64,000 nt of DNA from contig JAQOTA010000054.1 of assembly GCA_029532415.1 (NCBI GenBank), positions 3,410,001-3,474,000 of the forward strand. Reading direction: 5' to 3'. The stretch is from Marasmius tenuissimus (Eukaryota; Basidiomycota; Agaricomycetes; Agaricales; Marasmiaceae). Both the position numbers and the translations under genes were made by a program. The notes beneath the pieces are model-generated. The model was not told the DNA's origin. It saw only the letters and a list, made by a program, of their open reading frames with translations, and ran no database searches. Positions 34,501 to 46,720 of this stretch are shown here, piece by piece (positions within the stretch are counted from its first letter, which is position 1; each line of letters opens with the position of its first letter).

Positions 34501-35284
34501 TCAGGTCGAAGGATCGGGTGCAACCAACATGAAAGTCCCAGCAATCGGATCGCCGAGGTTTACGTCCGCAGCGAACGCACTGATGTTGAATAAGCTGATA
34601 GGTGTCGTCGGTGTGACCTCCGTCTGAGAAGCAAATTCGGGGGATTGGCGGAAGAGAAGAAAGATATACCTAGAAATGGGTGCACATAAGCACAATAAGC
34701 AAGTCTCCCTCCACTTGGTGAGTTCTCAACAAACCTGTGAGCGTCAGAGCCCGCGGGGGGTGTTGGTTGGAGGAATTCAGAGATCGCCGGGGTCGTATTT
34801 CGCAGGTTACCACCGGCATTGTTAAAGTTGCCACCCAGGAAATGACGGATCTGAGCACTCGTTGGATCCTGAGGGGTAGGTGCATCCGGGTCCACTGTCG
34901 CAACAACGAACTGACCGCCTCCTACATTTCCTCGCACAGCAAAAGAAGGAGGGCCGGCCGTGGCTGAGCATGGCGAAAAGGTCAACGAGAAGTAGTTCAC
35001 TCCTGAACGGCTGACCTACCATTCCGAGGTAGCTGAATACCTGCATGCAGAGTGATGGAGCACCCGTCGGATTGGGGCAAAGAGACCTCGAGCAAGGCCG
35101 TCGGGTTGAAGTTGATGCTCAAGTCCTCAGGGATCTAAACAACAGAGTCAGTGCAAGGATTGATGATAATGATCTCAATGTTGACATTCGCTGCCTCGAA
35201 GGCATTCTTGACTGTGCGAACGTTGGTGTCCTGTCCAAGGACGAGCGAGAAGCAAGACAGTAGAGCAAAGTATGACGGACGCAT
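34501..35284 (-). CDS. Secreted PEBP-like protein, copy 2
   Basis: Exons 35284-35186, 35134-35020, 34963-34735, 34669-34501; 203 aa, exon lengths identical to copy 1 (99, 115, 229, 169). Signal peptide MRPSYFALLSCFSLVLGQ, then ATVDPDAPTPQDP, IRHFLGGNF and HRYIFLLFRQSPEF. Differences from copy 1 include LPQSDGCSITLH for MPQTDGSSITLH, which adds a cysteine, and changes in the loop before the C-terminus (TPISLFNISAF for STSLFDIGAF). The frame is intact, so both copies look functional. The gap to copy 1 (34035-34500) holds only the duplicated flanks. Confidence 0.88.
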
Positions 35285-35817
35285 TAGGTTACTAAAACCG
35301 AGCTTCCTTACACCTTTTTATAAGTCTCATCATGGGAATAAATACCTGGAATTCCCTGGCAACAGGGGAGTGAGTGAGTCGCCGTGGAACCGGAATAGCA
35401 ACACCGTCATGGAAATACTCGTTCACTTCTCAAGGTTGGGAAAAGAGCTAGTCGCGTGTATAGCTCTGGCGAGGGTGCCTCATAGCCGCAATGGATGTAC
35501 TTGGGACGTTGGTTCAGGTAATTGGCAGGCAAGTCGACGTGAAGATCAGGAGGGCTTGTCGCAGTCCCAGTAATGGATTTCGACGACCGTAGTCCTGGGA
35601 ACAAGTCTCATATGCGACTCCAGGAGACGGAGTCGCGCGATGTCCGCGAAATATGAGTCAAAAGATCATGCAAGCATTCATGTTAGGGGAGGATGTTAGG
35701 TGAGGACTGGCGATCGAACTGTTGTGGGTATAACCTATTCATAAAATCCAGGCCCCAGTAAATGAGGGTCATTTCGGTAGAAATTTGAAGAGTTGCACCC
35801 ACGAAACTATATGTACA
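35285..35817. other. Upstream flank of PEBP copy 2
   Basis: It contains CTTTTTATAAG at about 35314, which is CTTTATAAAGG in the equivalent place for copy 1 and is a likely TATA box read on the minus strand. The rest is duplicated flank and unique AT-rich sequence with no gene. Confidence 0.5.
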
Positions 35818-36363
35818 CTACTTCTTTTTCCCCTTGCCGCGACGTTTCGGTGCGGTGACGTTCTCTGGAAGCCATTCATTTGCAGATGAACTCATGCTCG
35901 TTTCCTGTACATGTTTCGCAGGCGTCGGAGGGTCTGATCTTGGAGTACTAGGTCGATTCTCCTGCTCCCGCTCTTGCTGCTCCGCCAAAGCAGATGCAGC
36001 AGCTATCTCTTCAGGGCTGACTTCCTCGCCTCGCCGAATTCTCGCAGCGATTTCTGGAGTGACACGGACTCTTCGAACATTCGTTTGGAATCCCGGGGCT
36101 GCCAGCATGAGTCAGTTATACAGGCGGTATCACTAGGGGATCATGACAACGTACCTCCCTTACCAATGCCATGTACCTTCAACTGATATGATTTATACCA
36201 TCTTCGAGCAAACCATGCAGACACCAGTAGTAATGGAGGTATCCTATGAAGGGCCGATGATGACGTTTCGACAGAGGTCAGGAATTAGAGCCAGTGAGTT
36301 GACGCACGTTATCCACAGGAGAGAAGGATAGTCATCGACTGTTTGTGCTGCTTTAGACGGCAT
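35818..36363 (-). CDS. Small membrane-anchored protein with basic tail
   Basis: Exons 36363-36308, 36243-36155, 36098-35818; 141 aa. Residues ~13-32 form one hydrophobic helix (PSLLWITIPPLLLVSAWFA) followed by RRWYKSYQ, so a signal-anchored protein with the C-terminus probably in the cytosol. Then comes a charged region, VRRVRVTPEIAARIRRGEEV and SPEEIAAASALAEQQEREQ, a Pro/Ser linker, and [18 protein letters not shown] at the end. The first intron donor GTGCGT and acceptor CATAG give a continuous helix across the junction, which supports the model. It resembles uncharacterised proteins conserved across fungi, but I cannot name a function. Confidence 0.7.
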
Positions 36364-36561
36364 TGAGAGAGAGATTAGACAGCGTGTAAGGGTGAGATTG
36401 TCGTGGAAGTTGCTCAACAACGCTCCCGCACACGAGTGTCGGTCCGCGACGCGGTTCTCGGTCGTGAGAAAATTCAATTTTTTGGCCCTTGCCATCGACC
36501 ACCACGACCCCGAAGAGCGGTTCATCGCCGTCTCCTTCATCTATCTACTCATTTTCTCATC
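36364..36561. promoter_or_regulatory. Divergent promoter of the small membrane protein and RRP6
   Basis: 198 bp separate two outward-facing start codons. No TATA box is seen. The RRP6 side is CT-rich (TCTCCTTCATCTATCTACTC, ending about 36550). Confidence 0.55.
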
Positions 36562-39500
36562 ATGGCCACCAAAGATGAAGCCGTGACTTCCGCTTCGTTT
36601 GACGATTTCAACACGCAGCTCCAGGGTCTAGCGCTGAAAGCCACACGCAATTCTGTACTACTACCTGCAGACATATCCTATCATCGTTCGATGGACCCGG
36701 GATTCTCAAAAGAGATAGATTCGTTTTCTACAAGAGTGCTATCGTTGACGAACAAACTCTTGACTCTGGCCGGGACTGCGCATCCATCTGGGAAAGGCAA
36801 AGGAAGATTGGAGGATGAAGACGATGTCGTAGACAACTTTCATTCTCTTGTTGTGGATTCAATGGATCAGATGTTGGAAAGGACGGTACGCAATACTATC
36901 AACACTTGTCATGAAATTTGACTAACGAGTTCCTTGTAGGACATATGCTTGGATGACTTCCTTGGACGAAACAAGGCTCCAGCCATCGCAGTAAACCCAA
37001 AGGCTCCCGCACCGAAAAAGGTGAGCATTGACGACTTCCGTACCATCTCTCGTTCTCATAATGTTCGTAGAAAACAATTACACCAAAAGGACAACTAGAT
37101 CCTGCGATACAACACGCGTCACATCTTCCCAAACCTCAAACTGCTTTCAAGAAAAAGGTCGACAATAGCGATGCTCCCTGGCGACCTCATTTATCTCACA
37201 AATATAACGCGCAAGTGCCCCTTGGATATCAGTATCACGACTCAGAAGAGGACAGGCCCCTTGACGATGTTATGTATGTTTCAGTCCAATGGCCATTCTA
37301 AAAACGTCCACTCATTGTACCTCTGCTTCCAGGAAATTACATCCATACCGATACGAGGTAACACACACAGCCTACCCATCACACATGTTTGAGGAATCAG
37401 CACCCATACCGCCACAACCATTTGATTCCACGACGTACAAATGGGTCAATACGCACGCCGAATTGACCTCAATGGCTGACGAGCTTCGCAAAGCGAAGGA
37501 AATCGCTGTAGACTTGGAGCATCATAGTTATCGGACATACGCTGGTTTCTTGTGCTTAATGCAGATCAGCACTAGAGAACAGGATTGGATTATCGACCTT
37601 CTTGCCTTGAGGGAGGAGATGGAAGTCTTGAACGAAGTCTTCACGAATCCCAAAATCGTCAAGGTAATGCAACCCAATCACAGGGTTACGAAGCCTTCGT
37701 ACTCACGTTCCACCAGATCTTCCATGGCGCCGAAAGTGACATCGTTTGGCTGCAACAAGACCTCAACTTGTATATCGTGAACCTCTTTGATACGTTTCAC
37801 GCGTCCAAAGTCCTGGGTAGGCCCATTTCGATTTCGATACCCTTCTCGACTGACCCCATTGCTTAGGTTTCCCAAGACACGGTCTCGCGAATCTCCTGGA
37901 GATGTATTGCGACTTTACCCCCGACAAACGATATCAGCTAGCAGATTGGCGAATCAGGTATCTCGAAGTCTCTTCTGCTACTACACGCCTTTTACTAACC
38001 CATGTAGACCCCTGCCAGAAGAGATGCTCGACTACGCACGATCTGATACCCATTTTCTTCTCTATATTTATGACAACCTTAGAAATGCTCTATTAGATCG
38101 CGCTCGGTCGCTGGCCATGTCAGAGGAACCAAGCATGATGGCTTCGACATCCAAAACCGATCCCCTTCACGCGCTTATTCGTGAGGTTCTGTCACGGTCC
38201 GAAGAGACCGCCCTCAGGGTCTACGAGAAGGAGATCTATGACGCTGAAAATGGGACTGGTAGCTCCGGTTGGGATACCTTGGCTAGGAAATGGAACAAAG
38301 CAAACCTTTACAACTCGGCCGGTGCCACTGGTATTCCTGGCATGCAGAGGGAGGTTTACAGGAGGGTACATACATGGCGTGATCAGATCGCGAGGGAAGA
38401 AGACGAAAGTACCAGGTGCGCTAGTATTTCCACTGGATCATCGGACGTCTCGCTTACTCCGGCGGTACAGATACGTTCTACCCAACCAATTCATATTCCA
38501 GCTGGTAGAACAACCCCCGCAGAAATGGCGGCTTTATTGCGAGTTTTTCATTCGGTCCCTCCTGTTATACGGCGAAGGGCGAAGGAACTCCTGGATACTA
38601 TTCGCCGCGCAGTCAAGGATCAACTTGAGGGCGAAGCACAACCTACTGCTTCCCATCAAGGAAGTCGACAAGAAACTGTAGTTTCAACGGATATTAAGGA
38701 GGATGTTGTTATGTCGGACAGCACGAAAGAAGACGTCTTATGGAATCGTATGTTCTCTCTTCTGACATGCTCACGGTATCTGAAACTCGCCTGCGCGTTA
38801 GATCGCAGCTCACCGTCCAATAAACTCTCCAGCACAAATTCCTCCCTGTTTCGGCCTTTGGCAAAGGCCGCACCTTCGCGCACTTCTCTCGCTACAAAAT
38901 CAAGTAGCTTGTTTGGAAAACATGTGTCCATCATTGTGAGTTTCATTTTTGAATGTCATGTAGTATTCCATGCGTTCTTATCAATCAACCCTAGAGCACG
39001 GAGACAACCAACCGATTCAGTGAGATCATATCTCGAATTCATAGTACACTCGTTATCGCGCCAACCGTGACAAAAGTATGCGTATCCTATCTCGCCCTGT
39101 TTGCGATGCTTACTCATGTCTATAACTAGGTGCCTGTGGCCTCGGTCCCTACAACAAACGAGGACCTCGAGGCAGAGGAGGGTGTCCTGTCAGCTACAGT
39201 CCAACCCGAGGTGCCCTTCGTGCCTACTTCCCAGCGTGTCAAAAACGAACCCGTGGAAGATGATAATATTGTGGTCGTTGGACAAGCGAGGCAGAAGAAA
39301 CGTAAACGAGTCAAAGCTGCGGAGCCCAGCGGGGAGCCGTCGAATGAGTCAGACACGAGGAAACGAAAGAAGGCCAAATCTCCCGCTGCGGACGGAGTAC
39401 CCCAACAGCCGTTTGACTTTGATTCTGTGCCGAATGTTCTTGACGAGCCGTCTCCTGTTGAAGATCCTGCGCCCAAGAAAAGAGGGAAGACAAAGGCCAA

Positions 39501-39642
39501 AGGTAGAAGAGCCTCCCTTCACCGTTCGTTATTCAAAAACTTACATTGGTCGACAGACAAATCCTTCATGGGCAACTTCCCAGCGCCTCCCAAAGCTCAT
39601 AGAGAGCTTCGAAGTGCGAATAAGTCACACACCTTCAAGTAG
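36562..39642 (+). CDS. RRP6: Nuclear exosome 3'-5' exoribonuclease RRP6
   Basis: Eleven exons: 36562-36885, 36940-37020, 37071-37273, 37333-37663, 37717-37816, 37867-37957, 38008-38747, 38802-38935, 38995-39075, 39130-39502, 39557-39642; 847 aa. The PMC2NT domain (binding Rrp47) occupies roughly the first 130 residues. The DEDDy nuclease core reads [12 protein letters not shown] (D and E near residue 260), [14 protein letters not shown] (D near 321) and [15 protein letters not shown] (Y-x-x-x-D near 390). An HRDC domain follows (~440-530), then a low-complexity basic tail with QKKRKR and RKRKKAK nuclear signals, and a final [18 protein letters not shown] block. It trims and degrades nuclear RNA with the exosome. 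The active-site residues are all present. Confidence 0.95.
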
Positions 39643-39996
39643 GACCGACGTCTCCGTCATCTCGGACGTGTCGAACTTCCCAATGTTGCAAAGTACGTAC
39701 GGCCTAACGAGATGTGAGCAGGCATTATGCCCTCAAGTTCCTTCCCTAGCCAATGTAATAAAACTGCCTGCATGGCGAAGGCATCGTGCTATTCTTGATC
39801 GGTATTTACTCGCATTAGTTGCCGGCGGCTATTCTCCATATCATCCGCCATGTGTAAATTTGAAAATTTTTTTCGGTATTTCGGTCATCCCCGGTTCTTG
39901 GTCGTCCGATACTCGACGGGTTTAAAACAGCTCAGCGCTGATGTTTTCTCCACCCTGCGTCACTTTTTACACCCCATTTTCTTCCTCCTCACTGTC
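39643..39996. other. Intergenic region between RRP6 and the MFS gene
   Basis: Same-strand spacer. CT-rich tract at about 39975-39995 precedes the MFS start; no coding signal. Confidence 0.45.
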
Positions 39997-42297
39997 ATGA
40001 CCGATACGACTCAACCGACGCCCGTTACTCGCTCAGAAACGACCATGTCAGTTTCTCGAGTTGCAGACACCAATGCCATCATCCCACCAGAGGTCAAGTT
40101 CGACATAGAACATATGCCTGTGGAGAATGACCCTAGGAAGTGGACCAACTTTCGAAAAGTCAGTCATTGGACGAAGCGGGAACGCATAATCGCCGATCGA
40201 ACTCACTCCTTCGTCGTCCCTACAGAATTTCGTGCTTTTGCAAGTAGCTTTTGGTTCCATGATTGCGGGCCTTTCAGCGAACATTCAAAATCGCGAGTTC
40301 ACCTTTCTCCATGACTTCCCTGTCCCTGTTCTTATGCAGACGCGGGCGCAACGCCTCTGTAGCATCCATTGCGCAGATGGAGGAGCAGCTGAACGCAACC
40401 AGCTCGCAAATAAGTTTGACTATTGCTCTCTTCATTCTTGTTCAAGGTTGCATGCCCTTGTTATGGAGTGCTATCAGTGAGGTCAAAGGGCGGAAGGTGC
40501 GACGTTCGATTCCGTAGCTGACGACACATAACTGACTATGATTTATGAAGGCCGTATATGTCTCCTCCCTCTCGATATTCTTTGCCGGCTCGTTGGTTGT
40601 TGCCACCAGCAAGACTATCGGATTGTTCGTCTTCGTCGGCTTCCATTCATGTCCCTTGAACTCAAAATTTCTAGGGTGATCGGTTTCCGATGTCTGCAAG
40701 CGGCTGGGTACGTTGACATTTGTGGGATGTGATCGCTCGAGAAATCTCACGCATCTTCGACTAGCTCGAGCGCTGTGATGGCCATTGGCGCCGCAACACT
40801 CGCCGATATCTTCGACCCCGAAGAGCGAGGCACCAAGGCAAGCTTATCTCCCCTTGTTGGATCTCAGGCGGCTAACAAATGTCACGCAGATGGGCATCTA
40901 CTACATGGCCCCATTGCTTGGTCCTTCCCTTGGGCCAATATTGGGTGGTGGACTTACCTCAGGGTTCAGCTGGCGTGGACCATTTTACTTCCTCGCTATC
41001 GTCGCGGGTCTGGTCTGTCTGTCGTTCTTGCTACTCTTCAAAGACACATTCCGCCGCGAACGGAGCTTGACATACCAGAGGGCCCTGAAGCACCGCCTAC
41101 GAGAAGAAATGCACAAGGCACCCGAGACCAAGGAGGGCCAGAAATCGCGACCGCAGACCAAGGAAACCCCGACAACTGGAACGGCGAACGATTCCGACCT
41201 CGAAAAACAACAGGAGAGAGTCAAGGAGTCACTTCCGAGCATCAAGCTTACGCTCATGGACATAAGCCCAGTTCGACCTCTCTGGGATGTGGTTCGTCGG
41301 CCAAATAACTTCTGCATCCTACTTGCATCTGGTGAGTGGCTCACGCTCTGCCGCTCGGATACATGGCGCTGATTGCGATCGTCAGGTCTCTTGTTCTCGT
41401 TCTGTTTTGTTGTTCCGTATACTTCCTCACGTACACTCGGAACTTACTATAATTACAACGCGCTCGAGATTGGCCTGGTCCTCCTCTCATTCGGATTAGG
41501 TATGTTCATTCTTCTCGCCTCTTAGAATCCCCTCTCAAAAAGATTCCCAGGGAGCATGGCTGGGAGTGTCCTCGGAGGACGTTGGTCCGACTATCAGCTT
41601 ACAAAACTCAAAGCGGCGAACGGGGGCAAGGGGCAGCCAGAAGTGAGCATGAAACACCCCCTTACTATCGCACACCGTCCTAATATCCCGTTTCAGATGA
41701 GACTGAGGAGTACGATCCACGGTAGTGTCCTGTTCCCTCTTTTCGCCCTCGGTTTCGCGTGGGTTTCAGACAGACACCTTCACATCGCTGCCATGATCGT
41801 CATGCTGTTCTTCTGCGGTTTCGTTGTGATGTGAGTTTATTTGCCCTTCGGCACTTGAATCACATTATACTTATACGGATACCCAGTTTCGTGTACACGA
41901 GTACATTGGCGTATATCGTCGATGCAAACGTCGGTCGGTCGTCTACTGCTGTAGCATTGAACAGTGCTTTCAGAGGCATAGGGGCTTTCATCATGACTGA
42001 AGTGGCCGTACCCATGCAGGTAAGTCCGTCGCTTTTGATCTATTCGCAAACACTCCGAGCCGGATTCATCTCACACTACGATCGCTCAGGACGGACTTGG
42101 TGATGGTAAGCTTTTTCTTTGTCCTTTACTTCGAATCCTCGTTGGTCTGATACGTCGTATCCACAGGATGGACATACACCATCTTCTCCGGCCTCATGGT
42201 TTTCAGCACAATGCTCATTCTCGCTGTTGCGTACAAAGGTGGGCAATGGCGGTTGGCGGCCGAAGAACGCGAAAAGACTTCGGAGGCCAAGCCGTAA
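39997..42297 (+). CDS. MFS transporter, DHA1 drug:H+ antiporter type, with two GC-AG introns
   Basis: Thirteen exons: 39997-40158, 40226-40292, 40363-40496, 40551-40624, 40675-40707, 40765-40837, 40890-41331, 41386-41499, 41551-41642, 41697-41830, 41887-42019, 42090-42105 (16 nt), 42167-42297; 534 aa. Family landmarks are MIAGLSANIQNPSIAQMEEQLNATSS after helix 1, VIGFRCLQAAGSSAVMAIGAATLADIFDPEERGTKMG, and LGPILGGGLTSGFSWRGPFYFL. About 12 helices with a long central loop rich in K/E. It resembles the QDR/dityrosine-transporter branch of DHA1; the substrate is unknown. Introns 40293-40362 and 40838-40889 need GC donors: GT alternatives break the frame or insert non-family residues. Confidence 0.9.
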
Positions 42298-42566
42298 TCT
42301 TCGACGCTTTTCGTTTGCTTTTCCTTCCCCTCTGATCTTGGATTCCATCATCATCGTCCTAGAGATACACGTACGTGCTATTTAGATGCCATAGAGTGGA
42401 CATTAGACCATACTTAGATGCTAGGCTCTCATTCGGAAATAATCTCCTAGCCTCCATAACCTAATCTCGCGCTCCTCGATCTTCGATATCAGACTCATAG
42501 CCAGGTCTTGGTTAAAGTATGCATTTTCATCTTAATCTTCATTATCTCTTCGGGAGTCATGCCAAG

Positions 42567-44691
42567 CTACCAAGCGTACTCTTCCGTGTGAAGGTAAACC
42601 TCACTCCGTCCTGCCTTTCCAAGCGCTATATCTCGTTGCAAGGAAGCGACAGCATTGCGAACGTCGTACGTCAAAGTCTCCGGACCACAAGCTTCATGAA
42701 GAGTACACACGTCAGTATTCGCGCAAAGACGCGCTCGAGGAAGATACCACTCACCTGCAATACCGACAGTTCGACTGTCCGCTCCAGCAGCTCGTACGAT
42801 AGAAGGAACATCCGCACGACCGAAATGATACTTCGCGTTACCAGTCGCCTTGCTCTCATCCCTGCTTTCGCCATCGCTGTCAGACGCGGAGTTCCTTCTA
42901 CGACCCGTGACATGGAGTTGAATCGTAACAGAAGCATAGAGGGCTTTCGCTGCCGCCGCTTCGATGTCCTTAATCATCCAACTCAAGGATTCTAAGTACA
43001 AAATCCATCATCAGTCACTCCAAGCCCGCAGATAGAAAGAACGATACGCACCTTCATCACGAACAGACCACAGAACATGGATCGACTTGCACGTCGCACT
43101 ATCAGCACCTCCAAGGTTCGACTTGCGTACTAAGTCCTGCAAGACGGGCACCACAAACGTGACCCCCGTCCCACCAGCGACCAGTAGGACATGGTCGTAA
43201 ATCGAGATATCATGTCCAAGTCCTCCAAACGGACCGTCAGGGAGAATAGGTATACTCTTCGCGTCATGCTTTGCCAAATACTTTGCCAATTTCTTGGTAA
43301 GTCCATTCGCCTGACGAATAAGTACAACCAACTCCTGTGGCTCGTCCCCTTCCAAGCTGGGAATACTAGCAATCGTAAACGGATGGCTGTAAATCGCACC
43401 GTTAGCTTCCACCCCATCGGAACGAGCGACAGAGAAAAGAGAACACGTACGACTGGAACGGCTGAACAGTCAAAAAATGAAAGAAATAATGCTGCCCAGG
43501 TCTCCACACCTCCAACGGATTAGCCTTCACCCTCAACTTGACCAACCCAGCAGACATCATCTCAAACGTCGCCCCCGGCATCCCACTACTATTCAAATAC
43601 AAAATCCACCCAAACCGACACAACACACTCGCTCCATAAATCACTACCGCCGCGTACAAGTAATCCCAGCTTCCGAGAAGCTGGTTACAATGAACGAAGA
43701 ACAACGCGGTGAAGAGAAGCGCGGAGAGAACGTGGAGGTATTTGAAGGTCTCGTAATAGCGGTTACGGATGAAGGGGAGACTGGCCCAGCATAGCCAGGC
43801 GAGGATGATGAGCAAGGCTGCGCCGCTCCAGTAGTAGACTTTGTGAGCGACGTGCCAACTCCATTCAATCTGGGTCAGAGGTTCGAAACCTTCCTTGACT
43901 TCGGCCATTCCTTGGATAAGCCATGGGAACGAGTGACTGGAGACAGAGGAAGAGTCAGTCCGATGTACGAGAGGACGAAACGGAGACGTACATGAATGAG
44001 AGCACGAGAAAGATGTGCGACATGTACTGATGGTAGACTTGAAGTTTTTCATGGGAATGACCGGTAACGAAGGTGACAAAGTTCCACTTGGAGGCAAATG
44101 CCATGATGAAAGGGAAACAACCAACTAGATGATAAGTCGCGCCTGTCAGAACCAAATGAAAAGACTTGAGTCTGGGTGACTAACGAGCCATGAAACCGCT
44201 CCTCATAGCAAGAGGTGATCCGCCAACGTTCCATCGAGATCGATAGTACGGACGAACTGCCCACGTCCAGACTGTGTATGGATCATTTAAGAAAATCTTG
44301 ATTGTGATAGAATATGCAGCTTCGCACTCATCGTGAAGGCAAAGAAGGCAAAAGTAACCAACAGGATTCCCAATGTCGGGAAGTGAACTCCCAAAAGTCT
44401 TTGCTGCTTTGAAGCAAGATACCTGCCCACACCAGTGGTTCTGCGATAGACGGTCGATTGAGCAAACAGAGGCGCAAATCGCCTTCGCAAGGCTAGAACG
44501 AGACGAGCTAAGACGAAAAGGGCCATGAATCCACAGATGAAGCCAACGACACCAATTGCATACTTCGGAGTCTTCTCATAAGGATCTCTCTTTTTTTCTG
44601 CAATCTCCGATTCTGTAAAACCGGACGTGTCATGCCCATGGACATGGCTATGATCGTCGCGAGGAAATAAGGTTGGCAGAGCTGAAAACAT
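42567..44691 (-). CDS. Ferric-chelate reductase (FRE / NOX-like flavocytochrome)
   Basis: Seven exons: 44691-44328, 44271-44185, 44142-43992, 43936-43451, 43386-43052, 42991-42755, 42691-42567; 594 aa. A His-rich N-terminus (RDDHSHVHGHD) precedes the membrane region. Haem-ligand histidines are expected in YHQYMSHIFLVLSFIHSF and FKYLHVLSALLFTALFFVHC. The FAD-binding segment is WRPGQHYFFHF...HPFTIASIP and the NAD(P)H-binding loop VAGGTGVTFVVP. The enzyme moves electrons across the plasma membrane to reduce ferric iron or copper before uptake. The start was taken at the first ATG; the frame upstream has none. Intron 2 is unusually short (42 nt). A lysine/serine-rich insert lies in the last third. 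A partner for the siderophore transporter in iron acquisition. Confidence 0.93.
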
Positions 44692-46720
44692 GGCGCAGAT
44701 GAAAAGAGGTGAGGGTCGACCTATGAGGGGGTCGATAATGCAAAGACGGCTCAAATATGGGACAAAACCTAACCCCAGTCGACCAGGCTCCGACTAGGCC
44801 TTTCTCCTTGGGATTTAGATCGTCAATCGGGACTACACGAGAGGTACCACGGGTGAGGATTTGTCTTCTGATAGAGAGGCCAAGTGCTCAGCGTTATCTT
44901 TTCTATTGGCAAGTGCGCAGATATTTACAACATGCAGGGACACCACCAATACCAAAGGACCGCTCGAGTGCTTCGGCGGGCGAGCCTTGGGCGAGCGAAA
45001 CTGCAGTCATTGGAGCAAGCATCACGCGACGACGGGACCCGCCATTGCGGATATTGACAATAGGCCAGGGGGTCCATAGCGACAAGGCGATAAAACACCG
45101 AGAACGGTCACTAGCGGGCTTGGCACGAGGTACAGGAATGCTTGGAGTCCGATGAGCGGCTTCAGGTGCGACGAGGGAAACGATTACGGGGCGATTGTGG
45201 CGACAGAGAGCGATGAGGGTGGTCAGGATGGTCCGAAACTGCTCGTTCGCAATCAAATCAGTATAACGAATCTTACGAGAAAGCCCATGTGTGCGCACCG
45301 TGATTCGAAGTCTCTCAGTCCCTTCCTGCTCGTCGAAGCAAATCTTCCGACCTCCTGAGGATCCGACGCTCAAATATGTGCGTCCTGTGTTTGATGTCTT
45401 GAGCTATCGAGAATTTCGTAGAGTACTACAGTGGCGGCAATGAGGGGGAGAAAGTAAGGGATAACGGCGTGGTCATAGTGAGCGACGATGGGGAGGGAAG
45501 GAAGGGAGATCAATGGCGCCAAACATGCGTGCATCCTTTATAAAGGCTGCGGCAAATTGAATTTCAGGCCGGCGAGCCCTTTTCGCTCGGCGCAATAACG
45601 CGATTGGCTGGCGGCCTTCCGTTGATAATTCCCGCACATCGTTCTCAGCACGTGATCATGAACGTGGGCAGAAGACGCGTCCCGAAACTCAAAAGTGACA
45701 AGATTAAGAACTCTTTGAAAGGGTTCATTACAATTAAATAGCAGGAGTACAGACCAGGGATGCCTTAATGGTTTGCTATGATCCAAGGACAGCCGTATAC
45801 AACCCCCACCCAGGTTCCCGTGATCAAAATTGAAGTGTATGCGTGGGGGAGGGGGTGGTATGTGAGGGACCTAGTCCCTTAAAAATAGATACTTCTATCC
45901 GTGGGATGACATGTGATGAGTGCTCAAGTACGGCCTGGCCAGGTAGAGAGAATTTAGAAAATCGAGTGGGATGACGACCGAGAGTCTGTTGCTATGGCCG
46001 AACGATATAGGACGACGACACGCGTTGGATGTTCTTGGGGTCAAAGCTAAAAGCGATAACGCGGGAAGCGCTTGGAAGCGCCTTCCAATGATCAATTTCT
46101 CGGGTTACTCCCAGCACGTGAGCATAGGTAGGAGACGCGTTCAACAGCGACATGCTATTACCAGGAACACCTTCATAGACTCTTATAGTCCAAGAATGGC
46201 CAGATACTGTGTTCGACTCAGTAGAAGTAGAAGATTGATGTGTAGTGGACTGTGGAACTCGTGAGGAACACGGAAATCATAATGTCCGACTCGATGGTCG
46301 CTAACCGTGAGAAAGTATCTGAACGACTCATTCGTTTACGACCGCCATGTCCGCCATCCTCAGAGTCCATGCCTACCCGTTTCTCTTCTTTCAACTTCTC
46401 AGGATGATGGTGTCAAGTCAGTGTAGATCAGCTGTAAGTAAGTCGAGATGTTGAACCCTCCTACCCGTCGCTGAGCCGCTAGTACAGAAACATATTGCTT
46501 GAAAAATCGAACAATCCGAAGTGGCTAGTTCCACTGGCGGAGCTGATTCTGTTCTAAAACGAGGTCGGCTGGAGATCTTGTACGCTCTATCAGCGCGCTG
46601 CGCAAATTCCTCCAAGCATTATGCGTCACGAGTCAAGTGATTTCTCCCGGTGCCAGCATTCTTTTGAAAATCCCACTGGTCATTTGCTCAATACTACCAC
46701 CATCTCGGCCGCGATTGAAG
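44692..46720. other. Two-kilobase interval without a supportable gene
   Basis: A minus-strand open frame at 45373-44903 is long (about 155 codons) but has no ATG. A TATAAAGG box at about 45537 (minus strand) precedes an ATG frame reading HAVIPYFLPLIAATVVLYEI, which ends after about 55 codons. The two could be exons of one unrecognised gene, but I found no GT-AG junction that keeps phase. Upstream flank of the first SET gene (46621-46720) is duplicated at about 49008-49106. Confidence 0.4.

Larger units (their letters stand above)
33170..35545. repeat. Tandem segmental duplication carrying the PEBP genes
   Basis: Two head-to-tail units of about 1.15 kb with a 1250-bp offset between starts. 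Similarity extends past the coding parts: downstream (GACTGTCGTCGA, ACGAGATGCTTGCGGA-like stretches) and upstream (AAAAGAGCTAGTCGCGTGTA at both about 34191 and 35441). Confidence 0.85.

Noticed and set aside
40293..40338. Canonical GT intron option (GTTCAC, about 40296, to CAG 40338) in the MFS gene
   Set aside because: It keeps the frame but inserts residues RERGRNASVAS into a tightly conserved loop; the GC donor gives the family sequence NIQNPSIAQ.
44903..45373. 157-codon minus-strand frame
   Set aside because: No ATG, no recognisable motif and no phase-keeping splice to the ATG frame upstream; left as unresolved.
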